A stretch of 64,000 nucleotides of DNA from Capitella teleta (Eukaryota; Annelida; Polychaeta; Capitellidae). Shown piece by piece: positions 48,818 to 60,352 of this stretch. Position numbers and translations under genes: made by a program. The stretch's first letter is position 1; each line of letters opens with the position of its first letter. Location of the stretch: the NCBI GenBank assembly GCA_000328365.1, contig KB295515.1, forward strand, positions 113,503 through 177,502. Reading direction: 5' to 3'. The notes under the pieces are model-generated. The model was not told the DNA's origin, ran no database searches, and saw only the letters and a program-made list of their open reading frames with translations.

Positions 48818-51395
48818 ACAGTCTGAAATCGAACGCGAGAAGAAAGCGAGTTTTTAAACCTCTCAAATTCGATATATCTAAGAATTAGCCCACAGCAAGC
48901 GTATTGTCTAAAACTATGTCGGTCAAAACAGAGATACTTTTTAGCATAGATTGATCGCTCACAGAAAAAGCCGCTCGAAGTTCGCTAAATTCATAACGCA
49001 CCGATTAAAGAGACAATTTATTTCCGGTTGATAGAATTTACATTCAATTACATCGACAAGAACAGCTGATCGTGAATGCGGAACAAAAACTTTTAATACT
49101 TCTGAACTTCTGATTCGTCCTTACTATAGTGACATAAAAAGTTGAGCATGTCATCAGATTCAAACGAGATGAGCATGATTCGAATTAGAAACGCCTGCAA
49201 CTGCATGGTGCTTTAATCCTAACTTTCAGAACACTGTCCAGATGGAATATTCAACATCAACATGCAAATAATGACAAGTGAAGTCTCCGATTCTCACCCT
49301 CAATGAAGTGTTTTGTGCAGAGATTTAACTTATTACTTGCCTCCATGATCAGTGCCGGTAAGTTTGCTAATCAACAAACTTTCATTAGTTTTCTGACTTC
49401 CATTTTCATTATATATATATATATATATCTAGATCTCAGACCTGGTTGGGGATTTCAAGGATCAACAGGCCTTTCATGAATATCCACTTGACCAATAGAA
49501 AATGGATCAATTGTTGGGACTCTGCCTGCCTAGCACTGCTATCTCAACATCAGCTCACAGATGTATGACGATTGAGGAGATTGAATTAGGCCATGTATGC
49601 ACAGGTAAGGATCACATTGCTAATCACCATGAAGTCAGTTAATCACGAGGAAAAACTTTGCTCGTTTTATCAATCAAGAAAATTTTTTTATTCAATAATT
49701 GTTTTACATTGTTGACCCAATACACACAATGCATTACCAAAATGTGGCGGATTGATTATTCAATGGATTGATGATTAAATGATATTTTATCGTATTTTAT
49801 CAACTAAATAAATAGATAGTGAGTTCATCACACTCTTTCTTAAACAACACAAAATTTATAACACCTCAATGTTGTGTGTATACTATTTTTAAGGAAAATA
49901 ACCTCAGTGAAATCATCATAAAAATTTTCGTGCAAGAGGTATTATATTTTCAGGGATTCATATAGTAGTAAATAAGATGTAGACTACTTGCCATATAGGA
50001 GTATTTGGTCATGGAATGAAAGTAAATAATTATGCCCGCCTTGTGAGTACTGGTGAGTATGAATTCAAAGCGATATATTTGGTGAGCTTTCTCGCAACAT
50101 ATTCCTTCACAGGTCATGAGATGCTATTGTGCTAGGACTGATCGACCGCTCCATTATGATGCAGTATACCAAATCTCATTAATTAATTACTTCAGACAAT
50201 AATTATTGAATTTGACCAGGAAAACAAATCCAGAAGAATCACGCCCTACAAGTTAGTTTGTGGGAACACCGGGTGCCAAAAAAAAATAAAAAAAAAATAA
50301 AAATAATAAAAAAAAATAAAATAAAAATTAATACAGTATCTCATTGCCATCCAGTCCAATGAAGAGGAGGTAATAGTTTGTGTACTTGCCTATTGAAAAA
50401 AAAAATTGAGGGACACTACCTATATAGATTATATTTATTTTAAAGACTGTTTTTTTTATTATTTTTTTTTATAATAATGTTTTGTTCTGATGGCTCTTTC
50501 CTTTCATGAGTAATTTTTTATAAAACAACTCTTTTTATTATATTGAAATATTTCGGTGAAATAAAATTTTATGAGTGATCTGCATCATATCACACAGGAG
50601 TTTCTTAGTTGTTAGTTTCACTTTGTTCACAATCTATGCGCTCTTGTGATTCCATTAAACATTGCAACGTAGAATGAATGATTGGGATTTATGAGATTTT
50701 ATATTGAGACTTTTAAAAGCCATTTACATGAACTCCTTTAAATGGCAATTATACTTGCTTTGCTTTGCTTTCCCAAGGCGAAGAGTTTTTATGAAGCTCA
50801 GAGAATTGAATTGAAAGAATTGATGATAGAATCAATCATCAAATCAATAAATAATCATTATTATAGGATGCGAATGATATGGAGTATCGTACTTGAATTA
50901 TTATTCAAAGTGTTTCAATTAAATGTAGTAAAACCTTTAAAAAATATCCATTGCATCCATCAATCAGAGTTTGCTGTTCTCTTGAAATCGCTATTTGTTG
51001 TTTCAAAATTATCTTCAATGCATCAATTCCTGCAGATGAGAGCTGATTCTTCACGATCTCGTCGTACTTTGGCTCCAAATCTTCGCTAAAGATAATCGCT
51101 ATATCTAAAAGTTTTCGATTCATGTCACTGATAATTCCCATTTTGCTGTAATATATATCAGGCAATTTGTTGTCGCTGTCAATTTCAACCCATGCTTCAA
51201 GCCGCGATTATTGATAACCGGAAGTATTTTGTCGCTTTCAATCTGGTCGCTATATCATAACGAACTTCGGCAACATTATACCAATGTGAGCGATCAATCC
51301 ATGCTATAGAGCATCTCTGGCGTATTTGTCTTTTGCGATGCACCCTCTATATGACCCGTTACTAGTTCAAAACAAACAGAGGTCCTCTTTAACAT
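48818..51395. mobile_element. Large inverted-repeat element within an older MITE
   Basis: The outer blocks 48818-48922 and 51317-51395 match the two halves of the MITE at 5153-5605. Just inside, 48929-48961 and 51286-51318 form a 33-bp inverted repeat with 29 matches (CAGAGAT start, GATTGATCGCTCA end), with weaker inverted similarity continuing inward (GAAGTTCG..TA). So 2.4 kb bounded by inverted repeats separates sequences that adjoin in the short copy. It may be the longer parent element or a nested insertion. Possible coding content is the ORF at 50936-51138. The left outer end is not identified. Confidence 0.55.
50936..51138 (-). CDS. Possible exon of unknown protein in the large element
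   Basis: After a TATATATTACAG acceptor-like site the minus strand stays open through KMGIISDMNRKLLDIAIIF, then EDLEPKYDEIVKNQLSS, then LKQQIAISREQQTLI, to an AAAG/GTTTTAC donor-like site. The amphipathic, Lys/Glu-rich composition looks like real protein, with a helix-forming C-terminal half. No family recognised. Its position between inverted repeats suggests an element-encoded protein, but a host exon is possible. Confidence 0.3.
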
Positions 51396-51403
51396 TGAAA
51401 ATA

Positions 51404-52385
51404 CAGTAAAACCCCGCTAACTCGAATTTGAAGGGACCAGCAAAAACACTTCGACGAAGAGGGTTTTCGACGAAGAGGGGTTTTCGAATTTTGGTAACGT
51501 TATGATCTATGAGATGACGTTATGATAGCATATTGATCTCAAATTACGTTTTGATAGCGTAATGACCTACCCTTGACCACTTTAAAGCTGCCAACACATG
51601 AAACAAACAAAAACAAAAAAAAAAAAACCAAAAAAACCAAAAAAAAAACCATTTGTTTACGTTGTTTACTACAAAATATACAAAATCGGCCGAGAGAGGG
51701 GGATATTCTTTGTTCTTGCCGCCTTCAACCACAGCATCCTGCCACCTCCACTCTCTCTATAATGCGCTTGAATCTTCTCAGAATTTTTTATCCAAGTTGA
51801 CAGGGTGCTTGGTGGGATTCCAAACTTATCGGCGATGGCCTTTTCGCTGATCGCCAGGAACTTGGTCTCCAGGGTTACACATGTGATCTTTCGTTTAGTC
51901 GCCATTATTGCAGATAGCAGAGTTTGTTTATTATTGATCTTTCCCGCCTATTCAACATCAGAGGCTATACCGCTTTCTGTAATCGTCTTCATCAAAGACG
52001 CCTTCATGTGTTTTACTCCGATCGAAAATCCACTACATGCTCTCTCTTCTATTGTTAACCAAGCATCGTGAATGCGAGAGGTGACACGCGAGTCGAACTC
52101 TGTAAACGATTGTCCAAAACAGTAAACAGAGTGGCGTTAATTGCAATTAGCGAAAGGGTTCTTTGATAAAAAAAAAAAAAAAAAAAACCTTCGACGAATA
52201 CGATTCGATTTTGCTCAAGGGACCGAAAAATATGTTCGAGGAACAGGGTTTTTCGACGAAGCGGGGTTCGAGGAATCCGAGCAATCTGTAATGCTAAAGT
52301 ATAGGGGAGTCGCCGGGCCTTTGAAAACACTTCGACGAAGAGGGGTCTTCGAGTTATCCGTTTTCGAGTTAGCGGGGTTTTACTG
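51404..52385. mobile_element. Tigger/pogo element with transposase remnant
   Basis: Ends CAGTAAAACCCCGCTAACTC and GAGTTAGCGGGGTTTTACTG are complementary and flanked by TA. Inside, on the minus strand at 51905-51669, 78 codons start MATKRKITCVTLETKFLAIS and include KFGIPPSTLSTWIKNSEKI, the CENP-B-like N-terminal helix-turn-helix of Tigger transposases. The DDE domain is absent, so the copy is dead and internally deleted. It is a longer relative of 465-1156, placed immediately beside the element ending at 51395. Confidence 0.88.
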
Positions 52386-53190
52386 TACGGTATAGCTAAC
52401 CGAAAGTAGTTCTTTTCTTCAACTTTTGATTGGTGTTATGTTGTCAAAAAACAACTTTAATTGGCTGTATGAAAAATCCCCAAAACGGTATAAAATATAT
52501 TGTAAAAGCGTTGTTTAATCAGAGAGGGAAATGAATTTAGATCTTTAGAATCTGAACTAGAGAGACCAGGATCTACCATTTGCACCAAAAAATTAGCTTC
52601 GGCACGTTTTGCTTACGGAATGACAGAAGGACCCAGACTATATTGCCATAAAAAGATGATAGCCACATGTTTGGTTTGCTTGTTCAATGCGGCGCAATAG
52701 AATGTTCTAATAAAGAGTTACGTGCATGTCCTTCAATAAAGACGTAATATGTCACACTCTCAATCAGATGAGGGCGTTTCGTAGAAATCGTGTCGTCAAT
52801 CACTAAAAACAGGCAGGAAGAGAAGTCTACCACAAACAGCGTATTCATCTCGCCTGTTCAGATAACCAACATTGCCTTCTTGTGACCAATATATGGGACT
52901 AAGTCAGCTTACTTGAATTTTGACTATGTATGAATAAAAGGTGTTCTTGGGGATTTGTTAATTATGAGGCACAACTCACAAAATTCATATATCGAACAGC
53001 AACAGAAATCCAACACACAAAAAATGGTCATAACTTCAACAATCGCGGAAATAATATTCAGAAATTTTAAGAACAATTAAATAGATTCCAGTAGCAGATT
53101 AGGGCGCTTCGAAATCGACATGCATGTCAATTTCATTCTTGTATAAAGAGCAACAAATTTTTTTTTCACCCTACAATCAGCCAAACAATA
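52386..53190. other. Intergenic DNA, no feature
   Basis: No ORF with a domain, RNA gene or repeat end was recognised. Confidence 0.45.
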
Positions 53191-53310
53191 GACATGTCGA
53201 ATGAGTAATCTGTATCGATGCCTGCATGGACCACTTGCCACCTTGATTTGGCAGAGGCACAGCGATGGGAGGCAATTAGGATGCTGCCGGCGGGAATTGG
53301 CCGCCCCAGG
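53191..53310 (+). repeat. Diverged dispersed repeat, relative of 58105-58225
   Basis: Shares GAATGAGTA, TGTATC.ATGCCT, ACC..TTGCC.CC.TGATTT, and a GGGAGGCA..T.GGATG.TG stretch in the same order with 58105-58225. The family is not recognised. Confidence 0.45.
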
Positions 53311-53948
53311 GCGAAATCTGAGGCGGCGTTTTATCGTTATATTACGAAATATCGTTGTATCGCGATTTCGCGATATAACAGTTTTGACAAAGAAATAAAG
53401 TTCAGTACTCATGTCAACACCTGCTTGTCCGAGTCTCTATACTGTCACAGTAATTAAAGAAACGTTTAGTGTGTTCGGTACTGATTATTTTATTTTAATT
53501 ATATGCTCTAATAATTTGAGCGTACAAGGAAGAAATATAATATAAATTATTATAAGTAATACGACTAATAATTCAATATCAGCATTAACTGCATGATTAG
53601 TCCTTAGGCTAAGCAATGATTAATTGATTATATGCCATAATAGCTACGGTGCATTAAAATCATCTATATTTTCACTGGATGTTCATTGTTCAAGCTGAAG
53701 AGGGATTCACCAACTTTTCGAACAACCCTTGAATATGATTATAAGCGGTGGCATTTGTTATAATATGCAAATGATGCACCACTTCACCACTTATATACAT
53801 CCTATTCTGTCAAATTCTCAAAAAATCGGTCGAAGTCTCTAAAATACAATTCGTGAAAGAAACAGGTATAACAAAGCAGAACCAGGATTTGTGTATGTTG
53901 TAAAAAATAATTCGGTGTAAACGGGTGAGTTGTTAATCTGTATACAAA

Positions 53949-53984
<36 letters not shown>

Positions 53985-54530
53985 TATTTTTTTATTTTTT
54001 TTTTTTCCTTTCTTTTCAGGGGCGATGTCCTATCTGGAATATTATAAGAAGCTAGTCTCATGCATATCTATATAACGGTAAGTGTCATTGTTATTTCTAA
54101 ACATGATTGAACGCATATCGTTTATACATCCGCGCGCCATATGACATAAATTCCAAGAAAGTGATTTCCACTTTCCAGCTCATTCATTATTAATCAATTA
54201 GCTGGAAGGCCGGAAATTATTTTGAATATTGAACATAATGTGTTCGGCTTCAACTGCTTGATGGCGATGCGGATGCTTAGGTAGGCTGCACGCGATGTGG
54301 ATGGCATGATAATGGCGACGATGATTATACTGATGTCTTATACCGACCCCCCGACCCCCCCCCCAAAAAAAAAAAAAGAAAAAAAAAAAAAAAAAAAAAA
54401 AGAAAGAAAGAAGAACGCATTTGTAATATCTTGGTTAGTCCGTTAGTCCGGGTGATAATCAATATGAAGTTGGAGGAGTCCTGAAACTGTCATGTCTGTC
54501 ATTTTCAGGATTCTATGGAGAAAAGTAGCC
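53311..54530. other. Intergenic DNA with simple repeats
   Basis: A TTA microsatellite occupies about 53950-53986, followed by T-runs, and an A-rich stretch lies at 54362-54412. No gene recognised. Confidence 0.5.
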
Positions 54531-55060
54531 CTGGGGAAGATGTACAACTGCATCCAGCCTGGTGATGTAGTAGGCCGTACTTTTCGGTCTGCTTGAAAGA
54601 GTGCCCTAAATCGCCATCTTTATCCCTGCTCTGCTCTGACCCAAGGCGGATCAAGCTATTTGCCAGGGTCCAGGGAGTGGAGCCTCGTTAGGCACTTGGA
54701 TGAGGCAGAGCCTTGCCCTCGTGGCAGCGTCTACAGCCAAACCAGACGTCGTGCTTGCACTCCTCTGGATGGTGCTGGGGAGGCCGAGAGGGAGACTCTG
54801 GGGCTTGGACTGCCCACTTTTCTCCTACAGTAGTCCACAACAGTCCCCAGGAAAGGACACCGCAACACGGGAATGCCAGTCACGAGGGATAGGTCAGCAG
54901 CGATTGGTATTGTTGCAGATATTACGGGTCATGGTCGTCACTGCAAGGAGAGGTGTTCGAGCCTCATTAATCGGCTGTCGCCCACCTAAAGCTAGGCAGC
55001 CCGTGGCTGATTAGGTGCCGATCCACCAGAAACTCCCGACAAGTGGATTGCTATTTTTGC
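54531..55060. repeat. GC-rich island, probable repeat of unknown type
   Basis: About 500 bp markedly richer in G+C than the flanks. A 104-codon plus-strand ORF (54700-55014) has no recognised domain. The segment GGGGCTTGGACTG can pair with CAGTCCCC downstream. The abrupt composition edges suggest an inserted element or structured RNA-derived repeat. Only one copy was seen here. Confidence 0.4.
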
Positions 55061-55665
55061 ACCACCCACCAACCATTCGTATGGAAACTACGAATAATTC
55101 ATATAACAATAGTAAATAATAAAAAAATAAATTATATAGCGATCATAAAATCAAAAAAAAACAAAAAACGTCTCCGATACGATTTACAGAAATATTAAAA
55201 ACAATTATAAAAAGTTGAATAAAATAAAATAATTCATGTCAATGGTAGAATCTCGAAATCATCTTACCAAAAGTGAACTTTGACCTCTAATAGTTTCTCA
55301 TATTACAAGATCCGGCGTATTGATGCAATTCCGCAACCACAAATGACGCATGCCCGACCACCCTTTTACGACTGTGAATTCTGACACTTCACATTTTCCG
55401 ACTCTCCATTATCACGTACTAACCTGTCCATCATATGACCACTCTCCCCTCTCTCTTTCTCAATCCTCTATTCCGTCAAACAATCCGGGTGCCGCTGCTA
55501 CTAAAGTATCAAGTATCAACAATTAAGAATAACCAATTAACTCACTCATCTTAAAAAAAAAAAAAAAAAAAAAATTATATATTCAAGAACAAACTTTTGA
55601 TCATTACTTCACACAAATTATGTTTAAAGCTGACTTATATTATAAGCGTTATTTGTTTTATTATA
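55061..55665. other. AT-rich intergenic DNA
   Basis: Contains A-runs at 55152-55165 and 55552-55574. No gene recognised before the small ORF that follows. Confidence 0.45.
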
Positions 55666-55812
55666 ATGTTCAAATTAGCCGTTTTTTTCCTTCTATTCTT
55701 CTTCTATTGTATTTTGTGTATTCGGTTCGATGAAAATGACCCGGAAGCTAGGTTCGATGAAAATGACCCGGAAGCGAAATACACGAGCGGTCGCCTGAAT
55801 CAGCTTCTTTAA
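55666..55812 (+). CDS. Possible small secreted peptide with tandem 9-mer
   Basis: A 48-codon ORF begins MFKLAVFFLLFFFYCILCI, a strongly hydrophobic signal-like segment, followed by two exact copies of RFDENDPEA (27-bp tandem repeat at 55724 and 55751, with one base different at the end) and KYTSGRLNQLL before TAA. The frame continues upstream to an ATG at 55597. A signal sequence followed by repeated short peptides is the layout of neuropeptide-like precursors, but basic cleavage pairs are missing and T-rich DNA encodes such hydrophobic stretches by chance. Low certainty. Confidence 0.25.
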   Translation: MFKLAVFFLLFFFYCILCIRFDENDPEARFDENDPEAKYTSGRLNQLL

Positions 55813-58282
55813 TTATTGGCGCCAGCAAAAATGTTTCATTCGATTTGGAAAGCTCCCAACGGTGAAATACGTGATTGTGACCTGGATTGTGTGCCTGGGC
55901 GTGCGTAACGACGTCCGTTCGAATCAACGTAAGTCAAAGCCACTCGTCGTCGGGTTTATCCCTATACTACAAACCCATATTTAACAACACTTTAACACCC
56001 TAAAATATTCATAGCGCCCTTCTTGCAATTAATATGGTATATCACGAATTCTTCATTTGCTCCACGGAATTTTAATCTGGCAAACCGAAAAGGCACTGAT
56101 GATCAAAATTTGTTTTAATTTGGGAGAAACCAATACGGACAACGCAAATACCGGCGGCATTAAATTCGAGTTTCCTTCACATATTATGTCATTCGTTTGT
56201 TATAAACAGACAACAAGCAACGCCACCTGGCGACAGAAAGCCTGATTGGCGGGAAACAAACATGGATCTAACTGTGGTTGTGAATACTCGTTTCTTACAG
56301 AAACTCAAGAACGGGAAAAACCTCGAGATATGGACACAGCTGGTCCATTCGAAAACTAAGCGTGATCGCTAGAACACTGAATGAGGTCCTTCCCTCCAAA
56401 TGGATAAGAGGATCCGGTGGTCGAAGCCGTCATAATCTTGATTCTACACCAACCGGAGTGTGGGAATAGCTTTGGAACATGTTCCACCTCATCGATCCAA
56501 ACCATCGAAATCACATTTGCCTTGTTTGCGTTCATGCTCCATGGTTCCAGCACGTGTAATCCATTCCTTTTCTGCCTTATGATAATACAAGTAATCTAGT
56601 CATTTCCTCGTCACCTTATTACGCATGTATATGAAGCTAGGGACATATTTTATGTGAACACGGAAGGATATACTGGAAAACAAGTACACACAACTGCACA
56701 AGTCTTTTGAATACGAGACCGACACCATCGGCTAAAGTGAGTGAGATGTGCTGCAAAGTATGCTGAATCAATATATTGGTAATGCTCTGCATGGACCTGT
56801 ATTCTGACCAGCAAAGCGGTCACGCAATGGATTTCCACGTTAATATTTGCTATTGTCCGGTGGTGAAATCAATGATCACAGGTAAGCAGGCCTGGGCTTG
56901 CCCTGAGCTGAATGCCATATTATTCCTAGTAATTTTATAAATTATGGTTGGAATATATATTCGTGGTACTTTGGTATGCGTTTTATTATCTTTAATATAC
57001 GATCTAACCAACATTTACAAGCGCCAATATCCTTCATGTTCGCCGCAATGCAAATCATTTGAAATATATAGCACCGACTTATTGTTGGCAATTACGTGCG
57101 ATCCTTGAACATTGAAACGTGACAACACTTCGTGACTTCTCTCGTAACCCTCGATCCTTCTTTCCTCGTAGATCATCTTTACTCGGTATACGATTCCTTC
57201 GTTGTGTGTATTGAGTGTGTGTGTGTGTGCGCAAGAGCTCGATAAAGCAACACTAGCTCGCAATATATCGTCGGGAAAATATGGAGCGATATAATTAAAT
57301 GTCGGAAGTTATAGAACATGTAAATAAACCAAGCAAACGAATATTTTCAGCCGCATAATATTACTATATGATTCAATTAAGTGAAAAGTTGCCGCTTTGA
57401 TACCAACCAAATGGAGGATCGAGGAACACTGTGATGACTGAAAACCCGGAGAAAAGATAAAACACAACAATACAACCGTGTGCATTGTTTCGGATAACGG
57501 GATACTAACACCACTCTCTGTCGTTGGTGAGTATTGTCTGTCTCCGTAGTCACAACACACACAAAAGCAACGCAACACAACTGCATTAATAGTGGAAATC
57601 ATAGAAATACTGGAATGCTTATTTAGGTCACGTGACCGGTCAGAATTGAAGCCAGATTTAAGGGGAGCATTTTGTTGAATGCCGAGGCGTCGCGATCAGA
57701 ACAGTTCAATCGAAACTCGATATGCTGCTGGTGCTTTATATGCTATATGATCCCCTTAAATTCCAAGCTATCGTCAATAGGCGCTTCATTCTAGTTACTC
57801 ATTTATACTTGATTGGGGGAAATGATCTGTCGAGGTTTATAAGAGCAAGACAGTTGTGTTTTTACGGCTCAGAAACCTGGACCTGGTTTACCTTTACTCT
57901 TTATAATAGATCCTAAGAGGTCTTTATCCTGCATACTACCATAGACAGTGACACACAGCGTCCGGCTTTGTCAGGCCTTTAGCACCACTGCAAAGTCACC
58001 AAGGAATATAACGAATCATAACTCACAATCATAAGGCTTCGACGGGGCATCGTACACAACCTTTCCAGGCGAAATAGAACGTTGTGACGTTTCAATTTCA
58101 TTTCGTGAATGAGTATTGTGTATCCATGCCTCCACCATTTGCCGCCGTGATTTTTGCGGTATCACGTATAACAAGGCATAGCGAGGGGAGGCATTTGGGA
58201 TGTTGCGTGTAGGAATGGACCCGCACAATTACAAAAGCTGAACATATAATTACGTATTATGATGTAATTTCATTATTTTAAT
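55813..58282. other. Intergenic DNA before the fucosyltransferase
   Basis: No gene recognised over about 2.5 kb. Small ORFs (56057-56245, 57015-57263, 57309-57602, 57722-57916) show no domain. A GT microsatellite is at about 57215-57229. A diverged repeat lies at 58105-58225. The promoter of the fucosyltransferase-like gene should lie in the last few hundred bases. Confidence 0.45.
58105..58225 (+). repeat. Diverged dispersed repeat, relative of 53191-53310
   Basis: Collinear short matches with 53191-53310 (GAATGAGTA, GTATC.ATGCCT, TTGCC.CC.TGATTT, GGGAGGCA). It lies about 60 bp upstream of the fucosyltransferase-like ORF. Confidence 0.45.
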
Positions 58283-59450
58283 TTGTCACTATCTTCTACC
58301 AGAAAGAAGATGGCTGTGATGATGTTTCGTGTGGTGCGCAAATCGAAGCGATGCTGCGGCACATTCTTCCTGTTTCTTCTCTGTATAGCATCATTGATGC
58401 TTTTGCACAATTCTGACCTTGTCAGCTACGACTACCAAAGCAGACATCTCAGCACTCAATATGAAATCGAAATAGCTGAACCAGAGATTGCAAATATTCT
58501 CTTGTGGACCCCGTGGTTTGGTTACGAGATGTGGTTCTTTGACAGCAATGGGTCCTCACAATTCATGGAGTGTTCTGTGTCTCTGTGTTCACTGACCAGT
58601 GACCGCTCCTACATCAACACAAGCACCTTAGTGTTATTCCACTGGAGGGATTTTGATGACAGCGATCTTCCAGAGCGGCATGTGCATGGACAGAGTTTCG
58701 TCTTCATGAGTATGGAGTCACCCATGAATACGGATATGGGGAAGGAGGGCAGAGTCGAAAATGAAATGTTCGATATGACTATGACATACATGAGGAGGTC
58801 GGACGTGGTGATCGATTATGGTGACCATGTTAAGCGCGTCAACCCACTGCCACCGACGAACTACGCGCAAATGAAAAGCAAAGGGGTCTTAATGTTTGTC
58901 AGCAACTGCTACACAGAGGAAACCAAATCACGCTTGAATATTTCGAAAAGTCTGCGTCGATATATCGATGTGGATATATATGGCGATTGTGGCGATCCTG
59001 ACCCGTGCAAAGGAAGTAAAAATGCATCATGTTTAACGAATATGAAGAGTCGCTATCACTTCTACTTAGCAATGGAAAACTCACTTTGCAAGGATTACAT
59101 AGTTCTGGACATCTCTAGCGAATGACATGGTTCCCATAGTGATGGGAGCATCAATAGAAGAATACCAGAAGGTGGCGCCACCAAATTCATTCATCCACAT
59201 GGACCAGTTCGCATCGTTCGAAGAACTCGCTGTCTACCTTTTGTACTTGACCCAGAACAGTGACGCATATAACAAGCACATGGATTGGAAGCGCAATTTC
59301 ACTGTCCGATTGGGCACGTACAAAAAGGATGTCGCGTGTCAACTCTGTTCTCAGGCTCACCAGAAATCTCGCTCTCGTCCTTCCTTCAGCCTGCGTGATT
59401 GGTGGAATAGAAGTATTCTGTGCTCGAAATATCCAACGTCAGCCGATTAG
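58283..59450 (+). pseudogene. Alpha-1,3-fucosyltransferase-like gene (GT10), frame broken
   Basis: Two adjoining frames make one intronless GT10 enzyme, a Golgi type II protein that adds fucose from GDP-fucose to N-acetylglucosamine. The first frame (58283-59125, 280 codons, alternative start 58310) has a basic N-terminus, an anchor at about residues 27-41, a stem, and the catalytic part up to YHFYLAMENSLCKDYI. The second (in frame from about 59102, ending 59450) continues FWTSLANDMVPIVMGAS, then APPNSFIHMDQFASFEELAVYLLY and CQLC, as in the family. Between DYI and FW the family has T-E-K, part of the donor-binding site. Here it is absent, as if eight bases were lost, and the first frame runs to TGA. 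Either a recently inactivated gene (the rest is well kept), an assembly error, or a non-canonical splice. Confidence 0.75.
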
Positions 59451-60021
59451 AATTAGGTATCAGATTGGAATGATAAGGACGAGGCTGCCATCCGCGAAGA
59501 CATGTTTTTAGTCGTGCTTTCTTTGTTGTGTGATCTAGATGGGATCCCGTATTCTTCTCCAAATATTTTGTTGCGGTGTATATGTTTATTGATATTTATT
59601 GTTTTCTCTTATAATGGCATGCTTAAAATAATTTGAAATGTGTCTCTTTTTTAAAATGAAATATCGTCACGGTATTAGAGAACTTCTTCAAGGCACACAG
59701 TCCTTCGTTTATTTGTATATTGTAGTGTTTACTCTACCTTTTAGTTTTGTCTTGGGAATTAACTTACATTGTAGTTTGAAATCTTCGCATTTCGATTGTG
59801 AGCTTTGGCAAATCTATTGATGAATTCGTGAATTGCCGAAACAGAATGATGCATGCATACATGCAATCAGGTAAGCGAAAGGGAAGGTTAATGGCATAGT
59901 TTATAAGAAGTGACAACTATTAGCCCCCACTGCATGTAATTAAGTCAATGTGATGCTATTCCAATTGGATCTTCATGCCTCTTATAATGAGTGCTAATTG
60001 CAGACGCTCTTAGTTTCACAC
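59451..60021. other. Downstream of the fucosyltransferase-like gene
   Basis: Probable 3' UTR and intergenic DNA, no gene recognised. The ORF 59638-59820 lacks a domain. Confidence 0.4.
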
Positions 60022-60352
60022 GGGGGCACCGAATAACACAGTGGGTTAAACCGTTGTCTGCAATCCTATGCCGACCGTGGGGGTCGAGGTCCCGGGTTCG
60101 AGACCCGATCAGGCCACGGGCGTTATGATTGTGAATTATAATTGTAATCCGTTATAATTGTAATTATTCGGTGACTCTGCAGTGCTGCCCAACTGCGTAA
60201 CAAGGCCGGGTGCTGTGTACTACTGTCTATGGTGGTATGCAGGATAAAGAACCCTTGGGATTTATTGATAAGAGTAAGGGGAATCCCCGGCCTTCTGTTC
60301 TAGCGCCCGTATCACCCGAATGGGTTGAGTGGAGCCGTAAAACCCCATCACT
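60022..60352 (+). repeat. SINE family A, near full length
   Basis: The head GGGGCACCGAATAACACAGT with GGGTTAAACC (A box region) and GGGTTCGAGACC (B box, near 60094) is tRNA-derived. The body includes GGTGCTGTGTACTACTGTC. The tail CGTATCACCCGAATGGGTTG then GGAGCCGTAAAACCCC also ends the copies at 41107 and, inverted, at 7391. The retained B box makes this the best-preserved copy in the window. Confidence 0.8.

Noticed and set aside
54700-55014. 104-codon ORF in the GC-rich island
   Set aside because: No recognised domain, and the island looks like a repeat rather than a gene.
60022-60120. Candidate tRNA gene with intact B box
   Set aside because: The tail and body are shared with 40989-41107 and 7391, so it is a SINE head.
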